Positions 1 to 8,317 of a stretch of 64,000 nucleotides of DNA are shown piece after piece. Below the pieces are notes generated by a model. The model had not been told where the DNA came from and did no database searches. It worked only from the letters and a program-made list of their open reading frames with translations. Source of the DNA: Hymenobacter properus (GTDB taxonomy: Bacteria; Bacteroidota; Bacteroidia; Cytophagales; Hymenobacteraceae); the NCBI RefSeq assembly GCF_015694735.1, contig NZ_JADQDP010000002.1, positions 1,178,001 through 1,242,000 on the forward strand, in the 5' to 3' direction. The position numbers and the translations under genes are program-made. Position 1 is the first letter of the stretch; each line of letters starts with the position of its first letter.

Positions 1-680
1 GTGCCGGTGCGCCGGGCGGTGGCTTTCCAGTTGATGCTGCGCGGGTCGTCGCCGGGCACGTAGGGCCGGATTTGCTCGAACTCCATGCTGTGGCCCACCC
101 GCCGGATGCGCTTCACGCCCACCTCCGTGAGGCGGTTGTGGATGGCCAGCAACTCGTACTGCCGCATCTGTAGAAACGAGGGGTACACCGGCACCGTGCG
201 GCCCTGCTCGTAGCGGAAGCGCCGCCGCACCAGCCCCAGCGGCGTGGCCGCGTAAATGTTTAGCGCCCCAAACTCGTACTCGCCGCGCTTGGTGGGCCGC
301 AGTTGGTAGTTGATAATCTGCGTTTCGCCCGGCGCCACCGCCACCCGAAACAGCACGTCGCGCCGCTGAAACTGGTGCGGAATTTCGTCTATCGTTTCCG
401 TGCGAATGGGAAAGCGGTAGCGGTTTTCGAGGTAAATCTGCACGTCGTTGTCCGAGCCGTTGGCCAGCTTGTCGCCCATTACGCGCCGCCCAAACACGGG
501 CACCGTTTTGCTCTTTGAAGGTGCGTAGAGTAGCAGGGCATCAAGCAGCACTAGCACCCCGAACACGCCCAGCGCAATCTGCATCGGTCCCAGTAGCCAG
601 GGCAGAAAAAAGGCCACCACGAAGCCCACGGCCAAAAGGCCAACAAGCAGGAAAAAGCGCCGGGTCAGGAAAAAGCTCAT
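1..680 (-). CDS. DUF58 domain protein, C-terminus beyond window edge
   Basis: About 226 N-terminal residues are visible; the gene runs off the left edge. The protein opens MSFFLTRRFF and has two hydrophobic stretches in the first 50 residues, as expected for an inner-membrane DUF58 protein. Near the visible C-terminal end lies the family signature (YVPGDDPRSINWKATARR), which belongs to a vWA-like fold. DUF58 proteins are almost always encoded with MoxR ATPases and are thought to work with them in assembling or remodelling membrane or periplasmic complexes; the exact substrate is unknown. The ATG overlaps the TGA of the upstream NADAR gene by four bases (ATGA), so translation is probably coupled. 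The family call is firm, the role inferred. Confidence 0.9.
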   Translation of the reverse strand, partial: MSFFLTRRFFLLVGLLAVGFVVAFFLPWLLGPMQIALGVFGVLVLLDALLLYAPSKSKTVPVFGRRVMGDKLANGSDNDVQIYLENRYRFPIRTETIDEIPHQFQRRDVLFRVAVAPGETQIINYQLRPTKRGEYEFGALNIYAATPLGLVRRRFRYEQGRTVPVYPSFLQMRQYELLAIHNRLTEVGVKRIRRVGHSMEFEQIRPYVPGDDPRSINWKATARRTG

Positions 681-1228
681 GCGTTACGTAGTTGGTCGCG
701 GACTTCCATCAAGGCAAAGCCCAGCAAGTTAGGCCCCTGCCAGCGGGCCGGGTTTTCGGCATCCGGCGAATCGGCCGCCAGGCCAATGCCCCAGATGGTA
801 TCGACGGGGCTGGCTTCTACCAGCACCCGGTCGTTGGTTGAGAGCAGGAACTTCAGCAGCTCCCGATTCTGGCTGAACTTGTGCAGGTTGCCGGTTTTCA
901 CAATCTCGTACTTGTGCGCTTCCCACACCTCGGGCACGAAAGCCATGATTTCGCGTCCCAGCTTCTTGGCCTCGGCCGGGCTTTTGGCGGCCAGAATGCG
1001 GGCCAGCGCAGCTTCGTCATTGAATAGCCGAGCCTTTTCGGCCATCATCCAATGTTCGGTGGAGCGGTAGGTGATGTTATCAACCGTAAAATCGGCTACC
1101 CACCACTGGCTCAGGCAGGACTTAGTAATTATGCCATCCTTGCTGGGCTGGTGCCCCCAGAAAAACAGGTACTTGACCCGGGCATTCTGTGCGAGTTGGT
1201 CGAGGAGCCAAGCGGTGGAGTAGAGCAT
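677..1228 (-). CDS. NADAR (YbiA-like, DUF1768) family protein
   Basis: 183 residues from the ATG at 1228; a TTG four codons upstream (1240) is a weaker alternative start. Recognisable motifs in order are LFFWGH (about residues 21-26), CLSQWW (38-43), STEHWMMAEK (56-65), a central SPAEAKKLGR, then WGIGL and the C-terminal GPNLLGFALMEVRDQL. This matches E. coli YbiA and the NADAR domain throughout. NADAR proteins are glycosidases acting on ADP-ribose-type or N-glycosidic substrates; some remove ADP-ribose from guanine in DNA and pair with DarT-like toxins, others work in riboflavin-related metabolism. No toxin gene adjoins it. It lies between moxR and DUF58, which are normally adjacent, and its stop overlaps the DUF58 start (ATGA). 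A large palindrome separates it from moxR. Confidence 0.9.
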   Translation of the reverse strand: MLYSTAWLLDQLAQNARVKYLFFWGHQPSKDGIITKSCLSQWWVADFTVDNITYRSTEHWMMAEKARLFNDEAALARILAAKSPAEAKKLGREIMAFVPEVWEAHKYEIVKTGNLHKFSQNRELLKFLLSTNDRVLVEASPVDTIWGIGLAADSPDAENPARWQGPNLLGFALMEVRDQLRNA

Positions 1229-1255
1229 AGGATTAGCCAAGCGGCATTAATTCTG

Positions 1256-1352
1256 AACGTCATGCTGAGCGCAGCCGAAGCATCTCTACCGCAACAGTAA
1301 TTTATTTTACTCGCGCGGTAGAGATGCTTCGGCTGCGCTCAGCATGACGTTT
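1256..1352. repeat. REP-like palindrome, GTCATGCT arm (copy 1)
   Basis: Arms of roughly 37 bases (1256-1292 and 1315-1352) are near-perfect reverse complements around an AT-rich loop. The arm reads GTCATGCTGAGCGCAGCC then GAAGCATCTCTACCGC. It lies between moxR and the NADAR gene in the same transcriptional direction, so in RNA it would form a very long hairpin, with possible effects on read-through or mRNA stability. Other copies occur in this window. Confidence 0.9.
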
Positions 1353-1370
1353 TGCTAGTTGCCATAAAAT

Positions 1371-2486
1371 TTAACGCGGCACCTCAATCTGCTGCATAAT
1401 CTGTTTCACCACATCATCCGGCGTGCCTCCTTCCATCTCGCGCTCGGGCGTGAGCATGATGCGGTGGCGCAGCACGCTGGGGGCCAGAAACTGCACATCC
1501 TCGGGCGTCACGAAGTCGCGGCCGCGCAGGGCAGCCAGGGCTTTGGCGCCGTTCAGCAAAGCCAGCGAGGCGCGGGGCGAAGCACCCAGGTACAGCGACT
1601 TGTGCGCCCGCGTCTGGCCCACCAGCTTGGCAATGTATTCCAGAATATTGGCTTCCACGCGCTGCTGGCGCACTTGCCGGCGCAGCGAGGCCAAGTCGTC
1701 GGCGCTGAGGATGGGCTGCACGGCCTCCAGGTTGGTGCCGCCGAAGCCGGCGTGGTGGCCCTGCAAAATCTGCACCTCCTCAGCCAGCGAAGGGTAGCCC
1801 ACGTGCAGCTTGAACAGGAAACGGTCGAGTTGGGCTTCGGGCAGGCGGTAGGTGCCTTCCTGCTCCACGGGGTTTTGGGTGGCCAGCACCAGGAAGGGCT
1901 CCGGCATGCCGTAGGTGGTGCCGTCCTGCGTCACGGTCCGCTCTTCCATCACCTCAAACAGGGCCGATTGGGTTTTGGCAGGGGCACGGTTGATTTCGTC
2001 AATCAGTACTACGCTGGCGAAGATGGGGCCCGGCCGAAATTCAAAATCGGCCTTATTCTGCCGGAATACGGAGGTACCCAGCACGTCGCTCGGCATCAGG
2101 TCGGGCGTGAACTGAATGCGGCTGAATGGCACTTCCAACGTGCGGGCCAGCAGCTTGGCCATGAGCGTTTTGGCCACGCCCGGTACGCCTTCCAGTAGCA
2201 CGTGCCCATCGGCCAGAATGGCGGTGAGCAGTAGTTCCAGCAGGTCCTGCTGGCCCACAATGATTTTGCCGATTTCCGCCTTGATGGCCTCGGTTTGGGC
2301 CGTGAGGCGGGCAAAGTCGGTGCGCGGCCCAAAGCTGTTTGCTGGGCCAGTAGCTGCTTCGGCGGCCGATTGTGTTTCGGCCGCGGCAGGTGCTTCGGCA
2401 GTCGTATTAGCGGCGGACGGCGGGGTGCTGCCCGTGGCGTCGGGGGCCGGGGTAGGGGAGGTCAGGTCGGGGTTTTCGTTTTCCAT
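1371..2486 (-). CDS. MoxR-family AAA+ ATPase
   Basis: 371 residues. The first 50 or so are a low-complexity Pro/Ala/Thr/Glu extension (NTTAEAPAAAETQSAAEA) not found in the minimal family. The AAA core follows: Walker A GVPGVAKT (about 100-107), Walker B VVLIDEINRAP (159-169), the sensor segment LATQNPVEQEGTYRLPEAQ, and the C-terminal lid with GASPRASLALL. MoxR ATPases act as chaperone-like assembly factors with DUF58/vWA partners. Here the gene sits at the end of a run with DUF4350, DUF4129 and SpoIIM-like genes, the usual Bacteroidota arrangement. Its start directly abuts the stop of the upstream 91-residue gene. Substrate unknown. Confidence 0.95.
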   Translation of the reverse strand: MENENPDLTSPTPAPDATGSTPPSAANTTAEAPAAAETQSAAEAATGPANSFGPRTDFARLTAQTEAIKAEIGKIIVGQQDLLELLLTAILADGHVLLEGVPGVAKTLMAKLLARTLEVPFSRIQFTPDLMPSDVLGTSVFRQNKADFEFRPGPIFASVVLIDEINRAPAKTQSALFEVMEERTVTQDGTTYGMPEPFLVLATQNPVEQEGTYRLPEAQLDRFLFKLHVGYPSLAEEVQILQGHHAGFGGTNLEAVQPILSADDLASLRRQVRQQRVEANILEYIAKLVGQTRAHKSLYLGASPRASLALLNGAKALAALRGRDFVTPEDVQFLAPSVLRHRIMLTPEREMEGGTPDDVVKQIMQQIEVPR

Positions 2487-2762
2487 TTAGAGGGTGCTGG
2501 CGTAGCCAATGAAGGTCTGGGCGGTTTCCTCGTCGGCACAGACCGCGAGGAGTTCCGCGTGGATTTTAGTTGCGTATTCCGGCGAAACGAGCTGGCGGTG
2601 GTAGCGCTTGAGGTCTTCCAGCAGCTCGGCCATTGCGTTCCAGTCCAGGCCCTCAATCAGGGCCTGTTCTTCGGCGGAGCTGCGTTTGTAGAAATGCCGC
2701 AAATCCCACCCGTACTTAATAAGCACGGCCAGCCGGGCCACGGTGAGCAGGTTGGAGTTCAT
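2487..2762 (-). CDS. small conserved hypothetical protein in MoxR cluster
   Basis: 91 residues, soluble, no signal peptide or membrane segment; predicted mostly helical (KYGWDLRHFYKRSSAEEQ, AMAELLEDLKRYHRQLV). I recognise no domain. The ATG overlaps the stop of the DUF4350 gene by four bases (ATGA) and the stop abuts the moxR start, so it is embedded in a tightly coupled operon. An adaptor or regulator of MoxR would fit the position, but that is only inference. Confidence 0.8.
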   Translation of the reverse strand: MNSNLLTVARLAVLIKYGWDLRHFYKRSSAEEQALIEGLDWNAMAELLEDLKRYHRQLVSPEYATKIHAELLAVCADEETAQTFIGYASTL

Positions 2763-4294
2763 CGGCCGGCCTCCCGCTTAAAATCGCTGAGCGCCTTGCT
2801 CAGCTGCATCAGCTGCTGGTCGGTCATTTGCGGCGCGGTGCGGGCGAAATTCACCAGCCGCAACAGCTCATCCACCCGCGTGCGGGCCAAGCCCGATTTC
2901 TGGCTGAGTCGCTCCCGGAAGTCAGCGTCGGCAAAGTCGGGGTTGGTTTCCTGGAAGCGGTGGCGGAGGTAATCCAGAAACAGCGCCACCTTCTTCTCGG
3001 CAATCAGCGCGTGGTTGCTGCCCTGGCGGTAGAGGCTGGCCACGGTGCGTGTGAACAGCAGCGTGGTATTAGGCAAGGGCTTGATGGTGGGGATGATGCG
3101 CTGGCGGCGGCGTGCTTCAATCAACACAAACAGCAGGCCGCCAAACAAGCACAGGTAGTAAGCCCAGCGCAGGGCGTCGTGGGCGAATACCACCCGCAGC
3201 AGCGACTGCTCGCCCACCGGCCCCTGCTTCATGTATTCGTCCCACCAGGCCCGGCGCACCGGCAAATACCGCAGCGCCGCTTCGGCAAAGGCTGCCTTGC
3301 GCGGCTTCAGCAGGTAGAAGTTGGTGAAGGCCACCGGCGCGGTGCACAAATAGAAATGCCCGCGCCCGTAATCAATGCGGACAAATACGGCGTGGCCCCG
3401 CGCGTCGGTGGCCAGGGTGCGCCCCACGCGGCCCGAATCAACTTCGAGGTACTGCTCCACGCTGGTGCCGGGCAGGCGGATATGGGCGCTGGCCAAGGCC
3501 GGGTTGGTGAAGCGCAACTCCACCGAATCGGTGGCAAAAATGCCTTTATAGCCCTTGGTCGTGACGGGCGCCAGCTCTTTTATCCGGAAGCCCAGGCTGT
3601 CGCGTAGCAGCCCGCGTTGGCTGCGGAAGTACTTGGCGGCCACGAAAGCATTGTTGCCACGGGCCACGTACTGCAGCAGCGCGCGGGCGTCGAGCCGGCC
3701 TAAATCAAAACCCTCGTTAACAAACAAATAGTTGGCCGGCCCGGCCCGGAGCGGCAGTGCTCCCGCGGCCTCTTCTTCCTCGTCTTCATCCCACTGCTCC
3801 TCGGCCACGGTTGTCGTGGTCGAGTCGGCCGCGGCTGCAGTGGTGTCAGCTTCCTCTGTCTCGTTATCGGCAACTGATGAGTTCGAATCGGCAGCGGCCG
3901 TGTCGGCGGCGGGCGTTGCGGCTACGGTGGCTGAGTCGGAGGTGGCGGTAGCTGCTTCGGTTTCGTTGGCAGTATGCGCTTCGTGGGCTTCGCGCATGGC
4001 CTGGCGCACACCATCTTCCACGCGGCGCATGCGCGGGTCCGGGGCGGCATCGTCGTAGGTGAGGCCGGTGAGCTGGCTATACACGGGCAGGCGCACGGTT
4101 TCCACCGAGTCGGTGCCCAGCAGGCGTGGCAACTGGTCGTACAGCACGTAGGTGCCGTAGGGAATCTTGTCTTTGTTGCTGTAAGTCGGGCTCCAGTCCA
4201 GGGGCTTGGGCCGGTTGTATTCCAGCGTCACGTAGCCTGCAAACAGCAGCGCTACCCCCAGCAAATACAGGCGAAAGGTGGTGAGTTGCGGCAT
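2759..4294 (-). CDS. DUF4350 domain membrane protein
   Basis: 511 residues from the ATG at 4294; a longer reading upstream merely overlaps the DUF4129 gene and is rejected. One N-terminal transmembrane segment (RLYLLGVALLFAGYVTLEY) is followed by a periplasmic domain with the DUF4350 character (YLFVNEGFDLGRLDARALL), a second membrane helix (YYLCLFGGLLFVLIEARR) and a basic cytoplasmic tail of about 130 residues. Between roughly residues 120 and 200 lies an Ala/Thr/Asp/Glu-rich segment ending in an acidic run (WDEDEEEE), likely disordered. The start overlaps the DUF4129 stop by one base (TGATG). In this operon type DUF4350 proteins accompany MoxR; molecular role unknown. Confidence 0.9.
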   Translation of the reverse strand: MPQLTTFRLYLLGVALLFAGYVTLEYNRPKPLDWSPTYSNKDKIPYGTYVLYDQLPRLLGTDSVETVRLPVYSQLTGLTYDDAAPDPRMRRVEDGVRQAMREAHEAHTANETEAATATSDSATVAATPAADTAAADSNSSVADNETEEADTTAAAADSTTTTVAEEQWDEDEEEEAAGALPLRAGPANYLFVNEGFDLGRLDARALLQYVARGNNAFVAAKYFRSQRGLLRDSLGFRIKELAPVTTKGYKGIFATDSVELRFTNPALASAHIRLPGTSVEQYLEVDSGRVGRTLATDARGHAVFVRIDYGRGHFYLCTAPVAFTNFYLLKPRKAAFAEAALRYLPVRRAWWDEYMKQGPVGEQSLLRVVFAHDALRWAYYLCLFGGLLFVLIEARRRQRIIPTIKPLPNTTLLFTRTVASLYRQGSNHALIAEKKVALFLDYLRHRFQETNPDFADADFRERLSQKSGLARTRVDELLRLVNFARTAPQMTDQQLMQLSKALSDFKREAGR

Positions 4295-5139
4295 CAGGCG
4301 GACTGGGGAATAGCGGCCGAAACCGGCGCAGGTCGGCCCGCGAGCAGGCTGCTCACAGCGCGCTGGCTGGCCCGGGCCTGCTGGTAGAGGGCGGCGTTGA
4401 GGCGCAGGTCGCCGTACCACACGTACTCAAACTCGCGGGTGGCGGCCCGGAAAGCGTCGCGTAGCGGCCCGGCGGCCAGCTCCGTCAGGTAGGCGTGGTT
4501 GGTCTTGTCGGGCTGCCACTGAATGAATCCACCGTCGGTGAGGTGCTTGAGCACTTCGAGGTAGCCCAGGCGGGTGGCCAGGCGGAAGTTGCCGGCCGCT
4601 TCCGCCTCGGCAATGCGGGTGCGGAAATCTACTTCGTGAATGTTCTCTCCGGCCGTGTCGTATTCGAGCTGCCCACGCCGGCCCGCGCGCCCGAAGGCGC
4701 CCGTCACGTCCACCTGCATCAGCTTCAGCACGGCGTACACCAGCACGGCCAGGGCCACGGCGTAAACCCCGTATTTCCACGTCACGCGGCCGGTGGGCGT
4801 ATCGAACAAGTTGCCCAGCCAGCGCCAGATGCGCGCCCAAAAGGCCTCCCAGGCATCGGTGCGGGCGCTGGGCTCCACGTAACGGAAGTCGCGCTGGCTG
4901 GCCAGCTCGCGCAGGCGCTCGGCGTCGAGACGGCGCGTGGGCAGGGGCGTGATGCGGTCGGGCGGCAGCGGCCGGGGGCGAAATTCGGCCGCTGCCGCCG
5001 GGGGCACGGGCTTGGGCGCGGGCGCTGCCTGCGCGGCACCCGCCAATGCCAGGTAGCCGACTACCAGCAGGCACCAGGCCAAACAGCCGCCCGGGCCAGC
5101 CTTTTTCAGCTTAAGCTTCTCAACCAAAAGTTTACGCAC
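4294..5139 (-). CDS. DUF4129 domain protein
   Basis: 281 residues starting with GTG at 5139. No in-frame ATG precedes it before a stop, and the next in-frame ATG lies past the membrane helix, so GTG is the best start. The N-terminus is a signal peptide or membrane anchor (CLAWCLLVVGYLALAGAAQA), followed by a proline-rich periplasmic stretch, a transmembrane helix (VYAVALAVLVYAVLKLM) and a cytoplasmic C-terminal domain typical of DUF4129 (LGYLEVLKHLTDGGFIQW and FEYVWYGDLRLN). DUF4129 domains also occur at the C-terminus of TgpA-like transglutaminases and travel with MoxR and DUF58. The stop overlaps the next start by one base. Role unknown beyond the MoxR association. Confidence 0.9.
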   Translation of the reverse strand: MRKLLVEKLKLKKAGPGGCLAWCLLVVGYLALAGAAQAAPAPKPVPPAAAAEFRPRPLPPDRITPLPTRRLDAERLRELASQRDFRYVEPSARTDAWEAFWARIWRWLGNLFDTPTGRVTWKYGVYAVALAVLVYAVLKLMQVDVTGAFGRAGRRGQLEYDTAGENIHEVDFRTRIAEAEAAGNFRLATRLGYLEVLKHLTDGGFIQWQPDKTNHAYLTELAAGPLRDAFRAATREFEYVWYGDLRLNAALYQQARASQRAVSSLLAGRPAPVSAAIPQSA

Positions 5140-5198
5140 GCCAACGTGGGGACAACGGCTTTCTCAATAATAATTCGCTCAAAGCTAGCCGCCGGGCG

Positions 5199-6200
5199 CT
5201 AGTATTCGCCCTCCTCATCGGGGCGATAGGCGGCGTTGCTCACTTGCGGCGCTGGGCTTTGGCCCAGTTGGTTTATCATTTGGCGCAGGCCCAGGCCCTC
5301 GCGGCGCTCCACTAGGTTGAAGTACTGAAACAGCATGGCCACCAGCGGCAGCACCGCCGTGAACACCCAGCCCAGCGCGTAGAAGGTCATAGTTGCCACG
5401 CCTAGGATTTCGGTGTCGAATTGCCAGTGCAGCAGCATTTTGCTTATCATCAGCGCGTAAAAAGGCAGAATGAACAGGTAGTTGATGACCCCGGTGATGA
5501 AGGTGATAATCATATACAAGCCGAACGTCGACCACCACTTGCCCTTAATCAGGTAGAACGAGCGGCGGAACGCGCCCGTCACGCTGCCATCTTCCATCCA
5601 CAGGGCCGGGAAGTAGAGCGACAGGCACACCATCACCCACAGCAGCAGCGGCAGCAGCAGCACCACGAAGCCCGGGCCAATCAGGGCCAGGGCGCCGCCC
5701 GCCACGCCCATCCCAATCGTGAGGATGATGCCCAGCAGCAGGAAAGACCCAATCACGCTACCCAGCCGCGCCCACACCACGGCCCACACGCGGCTGGGCT
5801 GCACCTGCTCGTGGGGCGGGGTAGCCATGCGGACGCGCACAAACCCGTATACCGTGCTCGACAGCAGCAGGAAGGCCGCTAGAAATCCTACCATCATCAG
5901 GCCAACGCCCAGCACGGACGTGAAGTTGGCAAACGGGTTGGCCGGGTTGTACGACTGGGCAAGCCGGCCCGGCCCGCCGTAGCGGGACGATGCATTCGGC
6001 ACCATGCTCAGGAACCGGCCCATGAACAAGCCCATGCCGATGCCGGCCAGCAGCGCCCCGGGCAGCACGAAGTAGAACAGGCACTTCAGCAGCGGCTTGA
6101 ATTGCGCCGCCACAAACTCGAACGTGGCGCTGATTTTGGCCCCAAAATCCCGCTCGCGCCGGAAATCGGCCTCGTGGGTAAATCTGCTTTTTGCTTGCAT
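5199..6200 (-). CDS. multi-pass membrane protein, paralog of the next gene
   Basis: 333 residues from the ATG at 6200 (a GTG just upstream would add one residue). A cytoplasmic N-terminus (FTHEADFRRERDFGAKISAT) precedes about six hydrophobic segments, with a central RRSFYLIKGKWWSTFGLY like that seen in DUF4013/GDPD-membrane-domain-type proteins, then a soluble tail ending SNAAYRPDEEGEY. The neighbouring gene encodes a clear paralog with the same opening, the same KGKWWSTFGL segment and a near-identical tail, so the pair arose by tandem duplication. It lies between SpoIIM-like and DUF4129 genes of the MoxR cluster. I do not know its function. Confidence 0.85.
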   Translation of the reverse strand: MQAKSRFTHEADFRRERDFGAKISATFEFVAAQFKPLLKCLFYFVLPGALLAGIGMGLFMGRFLSMVPNASSRYGGPGRLAQSYNPANPFANFTSVLGVGLMMVGFLAAFLLLSSTVYGFVRVRMATPPHEQVQPSRVWAVVWARLGSVIGSFLLLGIILTIGMGVAGGALALIGPGFVVLLLPLLLWVMVCLSLYFPALWMEDGSVTGAFRRSFYLIKGKWWSTFGLYMIITFITGVINYLFILPFYALMISKMLLHWQFDTEILGVATMTFYALGWVFTAVLPLVAMLFQYFNLVERREGLGLRQMINQLGQSPAPQVSNAAYRPDEEGEY

Positions 6201-6253
6201 CACAGTGCAGTAGAAATTGGAAGGTGGGTGTTCGACGGTGGCGAGTCGGGGCG

Positions 6254-7210
6254 TTAGTACTCGCCTTCGTCGTAGGGCTGGTAGGCAGCGTTGCTTACCT
6301 GCGGCGCGGCCGTTTGGCCCAGCGAATCGACCAGGAGGCGCAGCCCGGTACCGTCCTGGCGCTCCACGAGGTTAAAATACTGAAAGGCCAGCACCAGCAG
6401 CAGCGGCGGGTAGAACAGCAGCGAAGAAAGGCTGTTGATGCAGCCAACAACCACCTGCAGCAGCGGCGACTTGGTGCGTGCCGCCTGCATCAAGTCCGAA
6501 AACCCACCCGAAACCATCACCGCTACGCCGCCAATGCCGGCCAGCACCACGTAGTAGAGCAGCAGCGCAATGGCAATAAGCCCGAACGTGGACCACCACT
6601 TGCCCCGTATCAGCTGCCAGCAACGGCTAAACGTGGCCCCGAAGTCGCTGCCTTCGCTCAGCTTTACAATGAAGAACAAGCTCAGCACTACGCTGAGGTA
6701 AATGCCGGGGATGGCCAGGAAGAAAAAGCCCATTCCCACCAGCACCCCCACGCCCCAGAGGCACACAAAAGTACCTACTAACTCGTACCGCGCCAGGGCC
6801 CATACCTCGGCTACGGTGGGCGGCGGGCCGGGCGTGCGGCGCCGGGCCAGCAGCACCAGGTAGCCGTACACGCTGACGACCATCAGCGAAAACGAAATAG
6901 AGCCCACCAGCGAGCTAGTCCAGTAAGCCGACGAAGTGAAAATGGTTTTCCACATGCTGGCCTGCAGCTGCAGCGCGTAGGTGCTGTCTATGTGGGTGCC
7001 GACAGCCGGCCGCGAAAAGACCATAGGCAGGTAGTGCTGAATCAGGGCCTGCAACACGCTGCGCACCAGCAGCGCGGGCAGCATCACGTAGGCCAGCACC
7101 CGGCCCAGCGGCCGCCAGTGGGCGCCGAGAAACTCCAGGGTGGCCGAGATTTTCTGGCCGAAGTCCCGCTCGCGGTAAAAATCAGCCGCCTGGGTAAAAG
7201 ACAAGCGCAT
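6254..7210 (-). CDS. multi-pass membrane protein, tandem paralog
   Basis: 318 residues. The opening (FTQAADFYRERDFGQKISAT), the segment CWQLIRGKWWSTFGLI and the tail SNAAYQPYDEGEY match the downstream gene closely, while the transmembrane segments between them have diverged. About six membrane helices are expected. The 53-base gap to the paralog and the 17-base gap from the SpoIIM-like gene suggest one transcript. Function unknown; a membrane component of the MoxR-associated machinery is the natural guess. Confidence 0.85.
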   Translation of the reverse strand: MRLSFTQAADFYRERDFGQKISATLEFLGAHWRPLGRVLAYVMLPALLVRSVLQALIQHYLPMVFSRPAVGTHIDSTYALQLQASMWKTIFTSSAYWTSSLVGSISFSLMVVSVYGYLVLLARRRTPGPPPTVAEVWALARYELVGTFVCLWGVGVLVGMGFFFLAIPGIYLSVVLSLFFIVKLSEGSDFGATFSRCWQLIRGKWWSTFGLIAIALLLYYVVLAGIGGVAVMVSGGFSDLMQAARTKSPLLQVVVGCINSLSSLLFYPPLLLVLAFQYFNLVERQDGTGLRLLVDSLGQTAAPQVSNAAYQPYDEGEY

Positions 7211-7227
7211 AAATAACTAAACCAAAG

Positions 7228-8187
7228 CTAAGAGAGAGAAACAGTAGCCTGCCGCCGCATCAGCTGGCGCGGATACACCACGAAGTACCAGCCAATGAAG
7301 GCCGCCGACGTGCCGATGATGCCCAGGCTGGCGGCCAGCGGCATTTCGGTATGGCGCGTCACGAAGCCTTCGAGAAAGCCGGCCGTCACGAAGATGGGCA
7401 CCAGCCCGATGGCCATTTTAAGCCCGTCGCGCGCGGCCATTCGGAAGGCCTCTGCCCGGCTGAATGTGCCCGGAAACAACATGCCCCGCGCCATGACAAA
7501 ACCCGCCGCCCCGGCCACGATGATGGCCGAAATCTCCAGTGTGCCGTGAATCCAGATGGTGAGCACCGAGGCCTTCAGCACGTGGTAGTGGTGAAAAAAG
7601 TACTGAAACGCGCCCAGCATCAGCGCATTCCGAAACATAGACACCAGCGTGCCCACGCCCAGCGTGGCGCCCAGCACAAAGGTGCGCAGGGCCACGTAGA
7701 TGTTGTTGGCCGTGATGCCCAGAAACATCAGCGTTTCGCCTTCCTTCTTATACACGGCCATGGGGTCGCCCCGGCGGATGTTTTCGATGGTTTGGTTCAC
7801 GTACCCATCGCCCAGAATGACGCGCACAAACGAGTCGTCGTAGGCCGCCGACAGCGCCCCGAGGGCCGTGAATACCAGGAAAAGCACGGCCGTGAAGGCC
7901 AGCGTGCGGTGGTGCCGGGCCACCACCAGTGGCAGCTCCACGGCCCAAAACCGGGCGAAGCGGCCATGGTCCTGGCGCTTGTTGGCGTAGAGGCGCTGGT
8001 GCACCTTGGCGGCCAGGCCGTTGAGGTAGGCCGTGGTGGGCGAGGTAGGGTAGAAAGTCTGGGCGTAGGCCAGGTCGTCGGTGAGGGCCACAAAGCGGGC
8101 GGCCAGCTCGTCGGGGCCCACCTGGGGCCGCTTTTCGTACTGCTGCCAACGCTCCTGGTTCTGGCGCAGAAAAACGGCTTCTCGCAT
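7228..8187 (-). CDS. stage II sporulation protein M-like (SpoIIM/DUF95) membrane protein
   Basis: 319 residues with a soluble N-terminal helical region of about 100 residues (MREAVFLRQNQERWQQYEKR) followed by five or so transmembrane segments. The family signature is clear in the fourth and fifth: HHYHVLKASVLTIWIHGT then LEISAIIVAGAAGF. SpoIIM homologues in non-sporulating bacteria are common beside RDD, MoxR and DUF58 genes, as here, and have no demonstrated link to sporulation. It is the first gene of the minus-strand cluster and is divergent from the RDD gene. A TATCTTTA -7-like box lies 18 bases upstream of its start. Confidence 0.93.
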   Translation of the reverse strand: MREAVFLRQNQERWQQYEKRPQVGPDELAARFVALTDDLAYAQTFYPTSPTTAYLNGLAAKVHQRLYANKRQDHGRFARFWAVELPLVVARHHRTLAFTAVLFLVFTALGALSAAYDDSFVRVILGDGYVNQTIENIRRGDPMAVYKKEGETLMFLGITANNIYVALRTFVLGATLGVGTLVSMFRNALMLGAFQYFFHHYHVLKASVLTIWIHGTLEISAIIVAGAAGFVMARGMLFPGTFSRAEAFRMAARDGLKMAIGLVPIFVTAGFLEGFVTRHTEMPLAASLGIIGTSAAFIGWYFVVYPRQLMRRQATVSLS

Positions 8188-8205
8188 GGGGCAGGGTTGA
8201 AGGCC

Positions 8206-8233
8206 TTAAAGATAGGAAGCCGCTGCCACCCAA
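8206..8233 (-). promoter_or_regulatory. putative promoter of the MoxR-cluster operon
   Basis: On the minus strand TATCTTTA (8213-8206) resembles the Bacteroidota -7 consensus TAnnTTTG except for its last base, and TTG (8233-8231) lies 17 bases upstream, a little short of the usual -33 spacing. The deduced transcript would have a leader of about 10-15 bases before the SpoIIM-like start. Confidence 0.45.
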
Positions 8234-8317
8234 CCAGCCGCGTAGGGCCGGGCTGCTCCGAAGTTTTGCGCGGCGCCGGTTTTGGCGTTTCTTCGTCGGA
8301 AATTCCCAACCCTCCGC

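Noticed and set aside
7228..8187. A sporulation function for the SpoIIM-like gene
   Set aside because: Homologues occur widely in non-sporulating Bacteroidota beside MoxR/RDD genes; nothing else suggests sporulation.
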